Shown: positions 13,315 to 29,689 of the stretch, piece by piece
Layout: each line of letters starts with the position of its first letter
Numbering within the stretch: the first letter of the stretch is position 1
Notes under the pieces: generated by a model
Databases searched by the model: none
Told to the model about the DNA's origin: nothing
The model's input: only the letters and a program-made list of their open reading frames with translations
NCBI GenBank assembly: GCA_036971475.1
Contig: JBAIZL010000003.1
Location: 102,497,733 to 102,561,732 of the forward strand
Reading direction: 5' to 3'
DNA: 64,000 nt
DNA from: Prosapia bicincta
Lineage: Eukaryota; Arthropoda; Insecta; Hemiptera; Cercopidae
Program-made: the position numbers and the translations under genes

Positions 13315-13600
13315 ACTTATTTTTTTGGCTAAAAGCTTTTAAAATATATAAATTTAAACTATTCTTGCATTTTTATTCATTAACTATATTACAAGAAAAC
13401 GTATCATACACACACACTATAGTTATATAGTTATATAGTATAGTTATATATTATATAGGCCTTTTGAGGCCTATAGCTTACATTATTGTAGTTTTCATTC
13501 CTGATGATGTTGGTATTGTTTACCAACGAAAAGCTTTGAATATAAATTAATAAATATTCTTGTATTTGAATAACCTATGTTGTTTTAAAATATATATATA
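13315..13600 (+). mobile_element. Hammerhead-bearing element, possible head-to-tail pair (about 198-bp unit)
   Basis: AAGCTT plus T at 13333-13339, followed by an ATTCTTGCATTT-like tail, is matched 198 bp downstream by AAGCTT plus T at 13531-13537 and ATTCTTGTATTTGAATAACC. Only the second copy has a good hammerhead core. Between them is a strong hairpin, TATAGGCC/GGCCTATA (13454-13461 and 13468-13475). A tandem arrangement with one hammerhead per unit is what Penelope-like elements and animal retrozymes show; the upstream copy is decayed, so the pairing is an inference. No protein is encoded. Confidence 0.5.
13497..13541 (+). ncRNA. Type I hammerhead ribozyme-like motif (best AAGCTT-class copy)
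   Basis: In order: helix I strand ATTC (13497-13500); core CTGATGA (13501-13507); one extra T (13508); helix II GTTGGT (13509-13514), 7-nt loop, ACCAAC (13522-13527); GAA (13528-13530); self-complementary helix III AAGCTT (13531-13536); H17 = T (13537); helix I strand GAAT (13538-13541), complementary to ATTC. Helix II is a perfect 6-bp stem. Self-cleavage would fall after 13537. The near-loopless helix III suggests activity mainly in a dimer. The extra base between A9 and helix II is unusual, and activity is not shown. Confidence 0.6.
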
Positions 13601-13610
13601 AAATTAACAA

Positions 13611-13798
13611 ATTAAAAATATTTCAAAAACAAGAATACTTTTAATACATATATTATTCAAAGCTTTTCGTCGATAAAACAGTACCAGCATCTTCAGGAGA
13701 TAATTATTTATCCTGAAGATGCTGGTACTGTTTTATCGGCGAAAAGCTTTGAATAATATATGTATTAAAAGTGTTCTTGTTTTTGAAATATTTTTAAT
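13611..13798. mobile_element. Near-perfect inverted pair of hammerhead-type elements
   Basis: Arms of about 87 bp at 13611-13697 and 13711-13798 are inverted copies with few mismatches around a 13-bp AT-rich centre. Each arm has CTGAAGA next to the centre (minus 13696-13690; plus 13713-13719), a helix II hairpin, GAA, AAGCTT and a tail reading outward. A transcript could fold into one long hairpin. Helix I is weak in both arms (about 2 bp), so cleavage competence is doubtful. Confidence 0.85.
13711..13754 (+). ncRNA. Hammerhead-like motif in right arm of inverted pair
   Basis: CTGAAGA (13713-13719), extra T (13720), helix II GCTGGT (13721-13726) with ATCGGC (13735-13740) pairing throughout using two G-U wobbles, GAA (13741-13743), AAGCTT (13744-13749), T (13750), GAAT (13751-13754). 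The upstream helix I strand has changed to TATC, leaving about 2 pairs. The mirrored minus-strand copy (about 13655-13696) has one helix II mismatch. Confidence 0.45.
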
Positions 13799-13847
13799 TT
13801 ATTAACTATATTATAAGAAAACATATCATACCTTCTAACATACCTTC

Positions 13848-13850
<3 letters not shown>

Positions 13851-13886
<36 letters not shown>
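13851..13886. repeat. (AT)n microsatellite
   Basis: A short AT dinucleotide run immediately downstream of the inverted element. Confidence 0.95.
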
Positions 13887-15600
<1,714 letters not shown>

Positions 15601-15624
15601 CACAAAAAGAGAGAGAGATAGAGC

Positions 15625-19330
<3,706 letters not shown>

Positions 19331-21709
19331 TAGTTGCAATACTTATATAAGAACTCTTCAAAAAACAAATCAATTTGCGAAGTGGCCTACGTTGTCTGTG
19401 ACAAATTCTTATAGTTATGATATTTGGAAAGTTTTTTTTTCAATACGTATGGTCTATATTATGATAATGTTCAGTCCCTTAGACTCTCCAACTATGGTTA
19501 AAGATTGCCTGAAAGGAAACTAGAACACGTCACTATTAAAAAATACATAACCTCTTCAAGATACAATTCATACTTGATGTGCCATTCTTAGTGGAAACGT
19601 TTTCTGAAAAGCAACCATTGTCAGAGGCATCCAACATAAACTTAGTGATAAAAAAAACCAATTACCCTACATGTCGGACCAACACCTCATTCATTAATCC
19701 TCTGAAGAGGTTTTCGACCAAACTGTACAATGATGCAATGAAGGAAATTGTTTTAAATGCTGTTTTTATTTATTTAATAATTAATCGATCATCGCAATAT
19801 TGCTCCAAAAAGTGATACGTTATTCGTAATAGTAACGCGGTAACTGTTGTGTGCGGGAAAACATCTATTGGATAAAGATAACTGCTGCCGGAATAAATAA
19901 GTCAGGCTACAGGATGTTTTAGTTTACCCATAAAGTAAACAAAACTACCGTGATAAGCTACATTTTTTTAATAGTGATTTTATTATAATTTTACTTTTTC
20001 TATTGAATTTGTCCAACATTAAAATAATGACGACAACAAATGGATCGATATTGGAATATGGTAAAGTTAAAGGAGTGATAAAATTAAAATAAATTAATAA
20101 AATGTTAACATAGAAGATGGTCACGGCATGCAGTAAGACGGGGAAGCACCATTCGATACTGGGTTAGCTCCGTTATTCATGGGTGCATTCTTTTTACGCC
20201 GCGAACAAGTTCCAACAAAACTAGAGGCAAAGAAGGACCATCTTCGTAAGATCTATCTTTAAGTCCGATAAAAGAAAGGGTAGAGAGCAGGCAACGAGCA
20301 TGCATGAAAAGTAACAGGTTTTTTCTTTTGATCTTTAGTGAATAGTGGAATTAGTATTTGTGTACAGGGTTAGATAATGAACTGCAGAGATTAAAGAACC
20401 AGTACAAAAGATTTTAAGTATGTGAATAATTCGGAAGGGCCCTCAATTATGTTAGAACTTCCGGTATAACCGAAAAGGTATATAGTGAAAACGGGTTGAT
20501 AAAAGAAAAGATACTGCCTGGAATTGAATGAATATTTTATTATTGTAAAGTTGAAGTAAAATAGAATAAATGCGGTGAAAGAGATGTTTTGTTAAAGAAG
20601 CTACAAGCAAACATCGAGAGATAAAGTACGAAATGAAGGCGTAAGGAAAGCAATGAATGTAAGTGAAATAATAAATGAAGAAATAGAGAGAGGGACACAA
20701 CTTTTGTATTGACCCTTGCATACAAAAGAAGAATGAGACACCGATACGGAAATGGAAACCAAATGGAATAAAAAATAATGGGCGCTCTAGGCGATGGAAA
20801 CCTTAATGAGAAAGATTTACATGAAACATGTTTTCGAAAGGAGTGTATTAAATGGCAAACATAAGCTGTCATAACCACGTACAACAAAGCGCCCTAAAGC
20901 AGTTTAAATTGTGTTGCACTATTAAAACGCAACAAATATAAAGGTAATGGCATTTGATATTTTTCACAAATGTTTCATTATAGATTAATAATTGGCATTA
21001 TATGTGGTAAGGGTTTGATAAGGCGAAGAAAGGCGTTTTGATGTTGCATGCAGCACGCCAGTGTTGTCTTGAGTAGGAGCAAGGAAAACGCCACACGTTA
21101 TTAATCTAGAAACGTCGCTAACAAGCTGTAGCACCTTGAGGTTCCTTTATAGAACTTGGTGTTCAATACAAGAATAAAGCTAGTTATTTTTACTATCATA
21201 CCAATTATTAGTATAAATTAAATGCAAACCAGTCATATCTTGTAATGCAATCAGCTAAAATAAATGTTTTTGAGAGATCCATTTGGACATGACCGATTAC
21301 CAACTTGCATGAGTAACATCGACTTACGTACAGAACAAATTAGTCACATGTTCACTATGAAAAATAAAATAATAAACCTTATTTTACAAAACATTTTGTT
21401 GCGAAATTGAATATAGCTGTAAATAATCTAACTAAAATCAAAGATATTAGAGACTTACAAATATGTAATTGTAATTTATTTCCATTTTTATTATCATTTT
21501 GAAATAAAATGCTGGGAATATGTTGAACTTGAATTCAGAAAACGTCAGTCCATCACATTTCTGGCTTCGACTCTGGAAAACCTTCCTTAAACAATATTTT
21601 TGGTCAAGTGGGTTGTAGGAGTGGTTAAAGTAGGCCTAGATCTTTACGCTTCAGTGATTCTGGGAAAGTGAAAAGCCATGGGGGAGTACTCATGGCTCAC
21701 GCAGCTCCC
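19331..21709. other. Non-coding DNA
   Basis: No gene recognised. The 20540-20887 minus-strand open frame arises from a purine-rich plus strand and reads as low-complexity Leu/Ser/Phe. Confidence 0.45.
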
Positions 21710-22650
21710 TAAAGTAACCCTACTCTCTCATGATACTTACATACTAGCCACCTCGCAAGGCATTGTCATCCTAACAATTAGAGATTCCATGATTTGTTGG
21801 ACATTGTTCCAGTCTTTGTTTTTTGCCTTATTCACATTCGCCAAGTGCGTTGTCTGTTTATGACCAATCGGTTTCCTTACGTACCTAACATTGACATAAA
21901 CACGTACCCTACTCTCTCATGATATTTACATACTAGCCACCTCGCAAGGCATTGTCATCCTAACAATTAGAGATTCCATGATTTGTTGGACATTGTTCCA
22001 GTCTTTGTTTTTTGCCTTATTCATATTCGCCAAGTGCGTTGTCTGTTTATGACCAATCGGTTTCCTTACGTACCTAACATTGACATAAACACGTACCCTA
22101 CTCTCTCATGATATTTACATACTAGCCCCCTCGCAAGGCATTGTCATCCTAACAATTAGAGATTTCATGATTTGTTGGACATTGTTCCGGTCTTTGTTCT
22201 TTGCCTTATTCACTTTCGCCAAGTGCGTTGACTGTTTATGCTCAATGAGTTTCCTTTCGTAACTAACATTGACATAAACAAGTACCGTACTCTCTCATGA
22301 TATTTACATACATACTAGCCACCTCGCAAGGCATTGTCATCCTAACAGGTAGAGATTCCATGATTTGTTGGACATTGTTCCGGTCTTTGTTCTTTGCCTT
22401 ATTCACTTTCGCCAAGTGCGTTGTCTGTTTATGACCAATAGGTTTCCTTTCGTACCTAACATTGACATAAACACGTACCCTACTCTCTCATGATACTTGC
22501 AAACTAGCCACCTCGCAAGGCATTGTCATCCTAACAATTAGAGATTCTATGATTTGTTGGACATTGTTCCGGTCTTTGTTCTTTGCCTTATTCACTTTCG
22601 CCAAGTGCGTTGACTGTTTATGCTCAATGAGTTTCCTTTCGTACCTAACA
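21710..22650. repeat. 189-bp tandem repeat, 5 copies
   Basis: TACTCTCTCATGATA starts at 21721, 21910, 22099, 22288 and 22481. The spacing is 189 bp, except 193 bp for the last because of an extra CATA near 22310. Units contain CACCTCGCAAGGCATTGTCA and TTTGCCTTATTCAC. Copies differ at scattered sites; the TGACTGTTTATGCTCAATGA variant is shared by copies 3 and 5. Unique sequence resumes near 22650. Confidence 0.95.
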
Positions 22651-23161
22651 CGTGTTCACTCTAAGCCAAGTCACATTCAAACATGAGTAATCTATAGAAT
22701 GCAAAACGTAGACGAATTTATCGACAAGAAAATGAGTCATGTAAAAGTTTAATGAGAATTGAATCAATTTGGCACCGCTTTGTAAAGCGCAAGTTGTTTA
22801 AGCCTTCATTGATTCTAGAGAACTTTATGCAATGAACGTTTACGATGGCAATTACTGTGATGGATTGTGGAAAGTCCAAATTGTTTATATTATGTAATTG
22901 TATACTATGACGTTTATGACACACATATTTTTTTAGGTGAATAATTGCTTTCTTAGTGGAAAGCTGTAGTGGATATGTAGAACCCTCTCTAATCACAATA
23001 GTTTTATTTAATGTGGTTTTGGTACAAAGTAATTATTATCAATTGTATATACATTACAAAATGGCCCCTAAAGCACAATACTGTAGAGTTCTTGTACTAC
23101 ACTTGAAAAAGGAAGACCACCATTTCCGCAAGCCCAGTTAAATAATTCTTCATATTTTTTT
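22651..23161. other. Non-coding DNA
   Basis: Unique AT-rich sequence. The minus frame at 22718-22996 is unrecognised. Confidence 0.5.
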
Positions 23162-23354
23162 AAAGTTATATATATATATATAGTGTGTGTGTGTGTGTGA
23201 GGGGGTCTTTTGAAATTAATCTCTCTCTGCCAATCCTAACATATTATCCCCCAGTAGTAGAGGTGCATTTTGGAGTAGCCTCCATTATCTCCATGTCACC
23301 AACTCTGAATTGGAGATAAGTGTGAGGGTAGGCAGAGAATAATGGTATTTAAAA

Positions 23355-23420
<66 letters not shown>
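23162..23420. repeat. AT, GT and AT-AC microsatellites
   Basis: An AT then GT run lies at about 23167-23200, and an AT then AC run at about 23357-23420. The roughly 150 bp between them is unique. Confidence 0.92.
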
Positions 23421-26131
23421 TCATACGCAACAATAATTAGAATGAAATAATTCAAGGCTTTTAAACAAAATTTAATATTATCAGAAGCCTCTTAACTTAT
23501 CAGCAGATAAATTGTGAATAACTGTTTAGAATTTTAATGCATTGATATCTCAAAAGTCTCTTATATGTCAACATTTAACATAATAATAACTATTTTAATG
23601 GTTGACACTCGTGATAATCTTAAAATGTCAAAAAGGTTTGAGCTTATGTTGTATAAATACTCTTTATGATGTAATGTTTATTGTTAAATAAATATTAAAC
23701 CAGTAGAATGACATTTGGAATTTAGGTACAACACACACACGCTAGCAATTGCGCACACATACACGTACACAACAAGTACGAAATATACACATAACTAACA
23801 CACACACACGCACTACACTCGATGTTTTGTCTCTGTTAAGTGCAAACGATCTCCCGCATTTTTGTATTCTCTTAAATTAGCCAGACGGTCTAAGTTGTGC
23901 TACGGCCGGTGCCAGTCTCTTCGTGAGATATAATCACAAGAAATGTTTTCCACGTTTATTCAAGTAAATTTAATTCAGACCCACGACCGTATTCCTATGT
24001 GGGCGAAACGGTGAAACGGCAAAACCAATAATTTTATTCTCTTTATTTCCTCTTTTCGCAATAAAATATCGACCCAAGCAATTGAACACTACTCAGCTGG
24101 TCCGAGGACTTGAACACCTTTAAGGTTCATATTTGCGAGGAGTCAATGTGCGACCGCTAATAGTCTTACTGTGAAGCTGCTTGCTAGAGCAGCCCCTAAC
24201 ACTTCGAGGTGGAACTGCGCGGCGCAGATCCAGTAGTGGTTACTGAGGTTGAGAAATGATAAACACAATCCAGCCGTTGGCGTTACTTCTAAAAGAACGG
24301 TTTTTGGGCGTTTGGTGTTGGAACTAAGTATAGAGTTGAAATAACTGTTTAATCTATTGTGTGACTCAATAATATTATTTAAGTGACTGCAATTAATACA
24401 CAAACAGATTTTAAAAGAGCAAACTATAATTATAGCGGTTTAATTATTATCACATACGTGATTAACGTTATTTTGAAAACACACCCCTCTAACAAATATT
24501 ATATATGTTTAATTGTATCAAGGTAAAACCTAACCTGTGCTATTACTTTGTCAGTAGGTTTAGGTATATCGCCATTGGGCATAGTATAAAGTTCCATAGG
24601 AAGCTCTACGTAGTCTCATTGTATAAGGAGCATTCATTGTATGATAAATTCATATATTTGTGCGTTAATGTTAAGATAGTTTTCGTTTCAAACTTTAACC
24701 ATTTATTATCGGTTTCAAAAAAAGTGACTGAATAAGAATTACGTCGGCCAAGCTATTGCAACACTTTTGAAAACCCAATCGCACGTATAAACGCTCAGCT
24801 GTATTTCGGCGGTTGGCTAAGATCTACACGGGGCTCACAGTAATTACACCAGCAAGCACTTTACTCTTTAAAAGATAGTTTAGGGCATTTACCGTGGAGG
24901 TTTAAAAATTTTAAGTGTTATTACAACCAGATATTACTTGCAAGTAGTAAAAATATGTATCACATAAATTTCAAAACTAACATTTTTTAAAAAGAAAGGC
25001 CCAAATCGCAACGGTTGTGTTTAACCTTCGTAAGGACACGAATACTGGACGCGGGGCAATTATTTACCGCATTTTGTCCACGGCTTTTCATGTAGCATCA
25101 TACAGCTTTAAGTTAGGGGTTATTTGTAAAAGCAGCTTCAAGTTTAAATAATGGAAATAAACGTTATAGGCTAATATATAAACAGCAATTTATATAGGGA
25201 CCTAGACCTAACCTACTTCGCAAAAAATACGTAGAGATCACAAATTAGTGGGAAATACATTTACGTATAAAACCATCCTACTCACTAACATACATAACTA
25301 TAAAATGATCAATCTTGTTACATTTTTAGTGAAAATAATGAAATATGACTTTGGCATCTACGTTACACTGCCATCAAGATCAGCACCCGAAACATGTCAT
25401 TAATCTGTACTCGCTCTCGCGGGTCGGTTTGTGTTGTAAAGATTAAAAGACGGTTGATTTGCGAGTGAACTAACGATCTTGATCATGCTCGAAAATTTAA
25501 TTAATCTTCATTTCAGTTTTGCTACGTACATCAAATATATAAGTTGTTTCCAGTAAGTTTCTAACATGCATTGGTTCCCTCTCAGGCTAAATTCAAAGTA
25601 AATATATTGGTGTACTTGACAATCTCATAGATTATTTGTGAAAAAATTATCAACAGAAAATATTCCCGCCTCCTTTTAAAACTGTTGCCTCTATTTTTGG
25701 ACCATAAATAGTTTTATAGTGTTTAAAGCTGTGATTTGTTCGTTTTGTCAAAGGACGTTTTTTAGCGCGTTCTTTCTTTCACTCTCCAATTTAAACTACA
25801 AGGAAGAAAATTAAAAATTATATATGAGCGGCGATTTGAAGTCACGTTTACGAGGTAAACTACCGCCTGACAACCTGCTATGTATGATGCTGACGAGAGA
25901 TGAGTTCATCGCCATTTATAATTTATAACATGAGAATCTTTATCCTCTAGATACCTGTATGTAAGACATATTTTGTACTACTTTGATAACGAAGGTGAGG
26001 CTATCACCCATGCTCTCACATAAAGTGTAACCGGTTGTAAGAAAATTACTTTATGTTTTTCCTTATGTATAAGGAAGCAAAGACAGCTAAAATGAACATA
26101 CACAATATCAAGAGCACAGTGGTACAATATA
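23421..26131. other. AT-rich non-coding DNA
   Basis: Nothing coding is recognised. At about 23440-23500 the minus strand reads CTGATAAT, TTGTTT, AAAAGCCTTGAATT, faintly like a very decayed hammerhead-type element. Scattered CA-rich patches lie near 23730-23815. Confidence 0.4.
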
Positions 26132-26381
26132 TTACAATAAAAATATTGGAAAGAACCCCAATACCACAAAAATAATCAAAAATAACAAATAAAACAAGTT
26201 ACTTAAGATTCTAGTTTGTAACTTCTTGTGTGCTAGATTGTATTTTGTAATAAGACCCTCTGATGATGATGACATGGTCATCGAAATGTACATAAGGGTT
26301 TAATCTTAAGTAACTTGTTTTATTTGTTATTTTTGATTATTTTTTGTGGTATTGTGGTTCTTTCCAATATTTTCATTGTAA
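26132..26381. mobile_element. Hammerhead-type element, inverted pair with one ribozyme
   Basis: Arms at 26132-26210 and 26302-26381 are inverted copies of about 80 bp with few mismatches. The ribozyme-like core (26255-26299) lies just inside the right arm. The matching inner part of the left copy is missing, replaced by about 45 bp of unrelated sequence. This suggests a full copy facing a truncated one. Confidence 0.85.
26255..26299 (+). ncRNA. Type I hammerhead ribozyme-like motif (best ATGTACAT-class copy)
   Basis: Helix I strand ACCCT (26255-26259); core CTGATGA (26260-26266); extra T (26267); helix II GATGAC (26268-26273), loop ATG, GTCATC (26277-26282), a perfect 6-bp stem; GAA (26283-26285); self-complementary helix III ATGTACAT (26286-26293); H17 = A (26294); helix I strand AGGGT (26295-26299), a perfect 5-bp match to ACCCT, extendable by a G-U and an A-U pair. 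Predicted cleavage is after 26294. All three helices differ from the copy at 13497 yet pair. Confidence 0.62.
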
Positions 26382-27868
26382 AATGAACATATTCAACTTT
26401 TTGAAATCGCTGCACTGTATTATTTAATTTGTTAGAGTAGTAGGCTACTAGACGTCCCAAAGTTCAGTACAAATTGTGTAAACGTTTGAGCTATATTATC
26501 AAACCAAATCACTATATTCTACTTGATCACTTGTGTCTATTTTGTAAATGTCCTTAGAGCTGAACCTCCGCCATTTTTATAAACGCAATTCTCTCCGCCC
26601 ACCGCCTAATCAAATAAGCGATACATATTAAATTATATCAATCACCCTTAATAATGATCTATAATGACGTATAATGATCATGCTTTGTAGCCTTAATCGG
26701 CGCCTGGAATTAATTTACGCCATTGGGTATATAATTCCAAGGCTAGGTGGCTGCATCCAGCTATACAAGGCAGAATGTAAGATGGACAGCCGGAAAATGA
26801 TGGTAATCTGTCTCATATTCTAATTGTTAACTATGCGTGGTAAAAAAAGGTTGTGTTGTTGAAAGTAAAGATATAATTAGGCCTATATAAAATATTTATA
26901 TGAATGGGGCCTGGGAAATACTAGAAGTGACAAATGCGGTTTGATTATGATGGTTTCTTGTAGGATTTTGCCTAGAAATAAACATTATTTTATTTCAATG
27001 ATTTAATTTTAGTTTAAAATCAGTTGCTAGTAACAATATTTTATATTAGCGATACCAACAGTATTTGGTTCAAACTCTTAGTATACACATTTTTATTTTT
27101 GTTAAGAATATTTCTATACATTTAAATCTCTGATTTAAGTTCTGAAAATTAAGTCATTCCTAAACGCCCCAACAAAGGAAAATATTGTAGTGGTGTTAGG
27201 AAAGGCAAAAAAATATACTCAAATGTATCGTATTTGGTTACTTATAAAAAAAGCTAATTGAAAAAGAAGTGTTTCACAGTAGAATAACAGGTTTCTTTTA
27301 AAATATGAATGCGCATAAAGTTTATAAAAGTTAAATGCAAATTGGAAAAATTTTGTTTAAAAAAAAATAATAAGATAAGTTTTTATTTGACCTCTTTTTT
27401 TACTTAGTCCCTTTTGAATTTTTTAAACAGCATTTCTCAAGGTGCCGTACATTTGTTGCCGTGCATTTTATTTATATTATTTTTCAGAAAATCTCATTTA
27501 AGTAAGTAAACATACCCCACATATCATATCAATCTCCCCACATAACATATTCTTTTCACCACAAAATTTGCAGTTGTATTTCTTTAAAAAAATTAAAATT
27601 AATATTTTATAATTTGTTTTCATTTTAAAAATCAAATTTAAATGAAGTCATACAGATTCGGTTTGAAACCAGCTTGGCCTCTATCAGCCTACTCAGAGAA
27701 GAAGATCCTGAGTAATTAGAAATGATCCTTCTCTTTAACACGGCCGCACCTGAATCCTATTTATTAGATATATACTAATAGCTTTCGTACTTTCCAAAAT
27801 CCACTACACACGGAAATGACGAGAAACTATTTTCCCGTTCGTAGCCGTAATCGATTGAACGTTAGAAA
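26382..27868. other. AT-rich non-coding DNA
   Basis: No gene or repeat family is recognised. A cluster of TAAT-type motifs and a less AT-rich patch lie near 26640-26770. Confidence 0.5.
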
Positions 27869-28214
27869 GATATAGGTCGCATTGTATAAGCTGTCACTCT
27901 GCTCTTTGGTAGAAATTGTTTATTCGTCGTCTAGAAAACATCGCGCACTGTCGTCATCTCCCGTCGGAGCCATAAAAAGCGGCCCACTGTCCCACCCCTT
28001 AGACAATCCTACTACCACGCTTCCGTGAACGCCCTACTTACATCTGTTGTTATTTATACTATTCATTAAAACGTAATAATAAGTAACAAAGTAATGCGTC
28101 ACATCAGTTAGCGGAAGTCCGAGGATCTACGACTTTTAAAATGACCTGTGACCACCTCCACTCTCCCCTCATCCTAGTCCAACAGCTCCCAAGGATCAGC
28201 TTATAAAAGTTGAC
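27869..28214 (+). mobile_element. Unclassified dispersed repeat, copy 1
   Basis: About 340 bp here is co-linear with 36419-36758. Shared blocks include TATAAGCTG, GCACTGTCGTCATCTC, TTAGACAAYCCTA, CACGCTTCCG, AATAATAAGTA, AAAATGACCTG and a final TTATAAAA. Copies differ by many substitutions and small indels. No coding frame, terminal repeat or poly(A) is evident. A minisatellite starts directly after it. Confidence 0.8.
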
Positions 28215-28215
28215 C

Positions 28216-29005
28216 TATAACTGAAAGTCGGTTGAGAAGTGGCAAAGCGGAGATGAATCATAGGGGAAGGTGGTAACAAATAGAGGTGGAATAGTGTGGA
28301 GGAGGTAAGGCGGAGAGGTGGAACGGTAGAGTAGTAGCAATGAGGAAAGATGGAGCAATAGAGAGGTGGCAAGGTGGAGATGTAGCAATGCGGAGAAGTG
28401 GTGTGGTAGGAAGATGGTAAAGTAGAGAAGTAGCAAGGCGATGAGGTGGCAAGGTGGAGAGGTAGCAATGCAGTGACGTGGTGTGGTAGGAAGATGGTTA
28501 AGTAGGGAAGTGGCAAGACGATGAGGTGGCAAGGTGGAGAGGTGGCAAGGTGGAGATGTAGCAAGGTGGAGAGGTGACAAGGTGGAGAGGTAGTAATGCG
28601 AAGATGTAGGAATATGGAAACGTGGTGCGGTAGAGAGGTGGCATGGTAGAGAAGAGGCATTGCGCAGAGGTGGAGCGTTAGATAAGTGGCAAGGTAGAGA
28701 AGAGGCAAGGAAAAGAGATTTTTTTTCCGGGCGAAAAAGGAAGAGAGATGTAACGGTGAAGAGTTATCAAGGTAGAAAGATGGCAAGGATAAGATGTGGC
28801 AATGTGGAGAGGTAGCAATGCGGAGATGTGGTGTGGTAGGAAGATGGTAAAGTAGAGAAGTAGCAAGACGATGAGGTGGCAAAGTGGAGAGGTGGCAATG
28901 TGGAGATGTAACAATGTGGAGAGGTGATAAAGCGCAGAGGTGACAAAGCGGAGAGGTAGGAATATGGAAACGTGGTGCGGTAAGGAGATGGAATGGTAGT
29001 CGCTT
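28216..29005. repeat. Degenerate 15-bp minisatellite (GAGGTGGCAAGGTGG-like)
   Basis: Purine- and GT-rich 15-bp motifs such as GAGGTGGCAAGGTGG and GAGGTAGCAATGCGG repeat with drift. A longer repeat of roughly 90 bp (GTGTGGTAGGAAGATGG near 28402, 28480 and 28828) is superimposed. A minus-strand frame stays open across it (28196-29098) because the motif is five codons; it reads as HLATSPPCHLSTLP-like low complexity, and I reject it as a gene. Confidence 0.85.
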
Positions 29006-29689
29006 CCAGTAGTCATTATGTGTAGCAAAAGAGACTCTTTCCAAGTCTAGATCTGGATAAATAAGTTTTTCCGGTATGCTTTCTGCTGTGGGATTCATGT
29101 ATTACATAGGCGTTTGGAGTAAGCAGTCCCTTTTAATTTAGTTAGCTGTATAAACGTATTCAACATGATTGTTTTAAGAGAAATATTACTGTGTAGTATC
29201 TTACAAAATTCTATTGCATTTATATCATAGTTTACAAAGTAAGTTGGTGAATGCCATTCATAATCTACTTCGAAAGAGGTCAAAGGTGAGCTATAAAGGC
29301 AAATATCAAAAATCATTGATTGGTCCATGAAGGAAACATAACTTATATTGGTTGCAAATGAATCGTTAAAAGGTTATATTTACTTTTAATAATTAGTGTT
29401 ATGTTGTTAAACTATGCAAATGTTATTACTTATATATTTGCAGTGTAATGAAAAGTATCGTATATAACTCGTATTTGAGAGGTTACGGATCGCTTCCCGG
29501 ATAATCCCACTTTCGAAACTAGTTTTGCAATATACTACTGAGAACCAAATCGACACTGACTCTGAGTAGAAACTAAAGCCCCACTATTCGAAGAATTACC
29601 ATAATTTTTTTAGAACTTTTAGTGCTGAATGTAGAGTCAGAGTTTTTTTATTTGTTTACTTCAAACACCAACACTATTTATTTACTCCT
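29006..29689. other. Non-coding DNA
   Basis: Unique AT-rich sequence with no recognised feature. Confidence 0.5.

Noticed and set aside
25890..25896. CTGACGA motif
   Set aside because: A hairpin-like GATG/CATC follows, but GAA, helix III and helix I are absent.
28196..29098. 300-codon minus-strand frame rich in His, Leu, Ser, Thr and Pro
   Set aside because: Arises from the degenerate 15-bp minisatellite; no domain, and other frames are also partly open.
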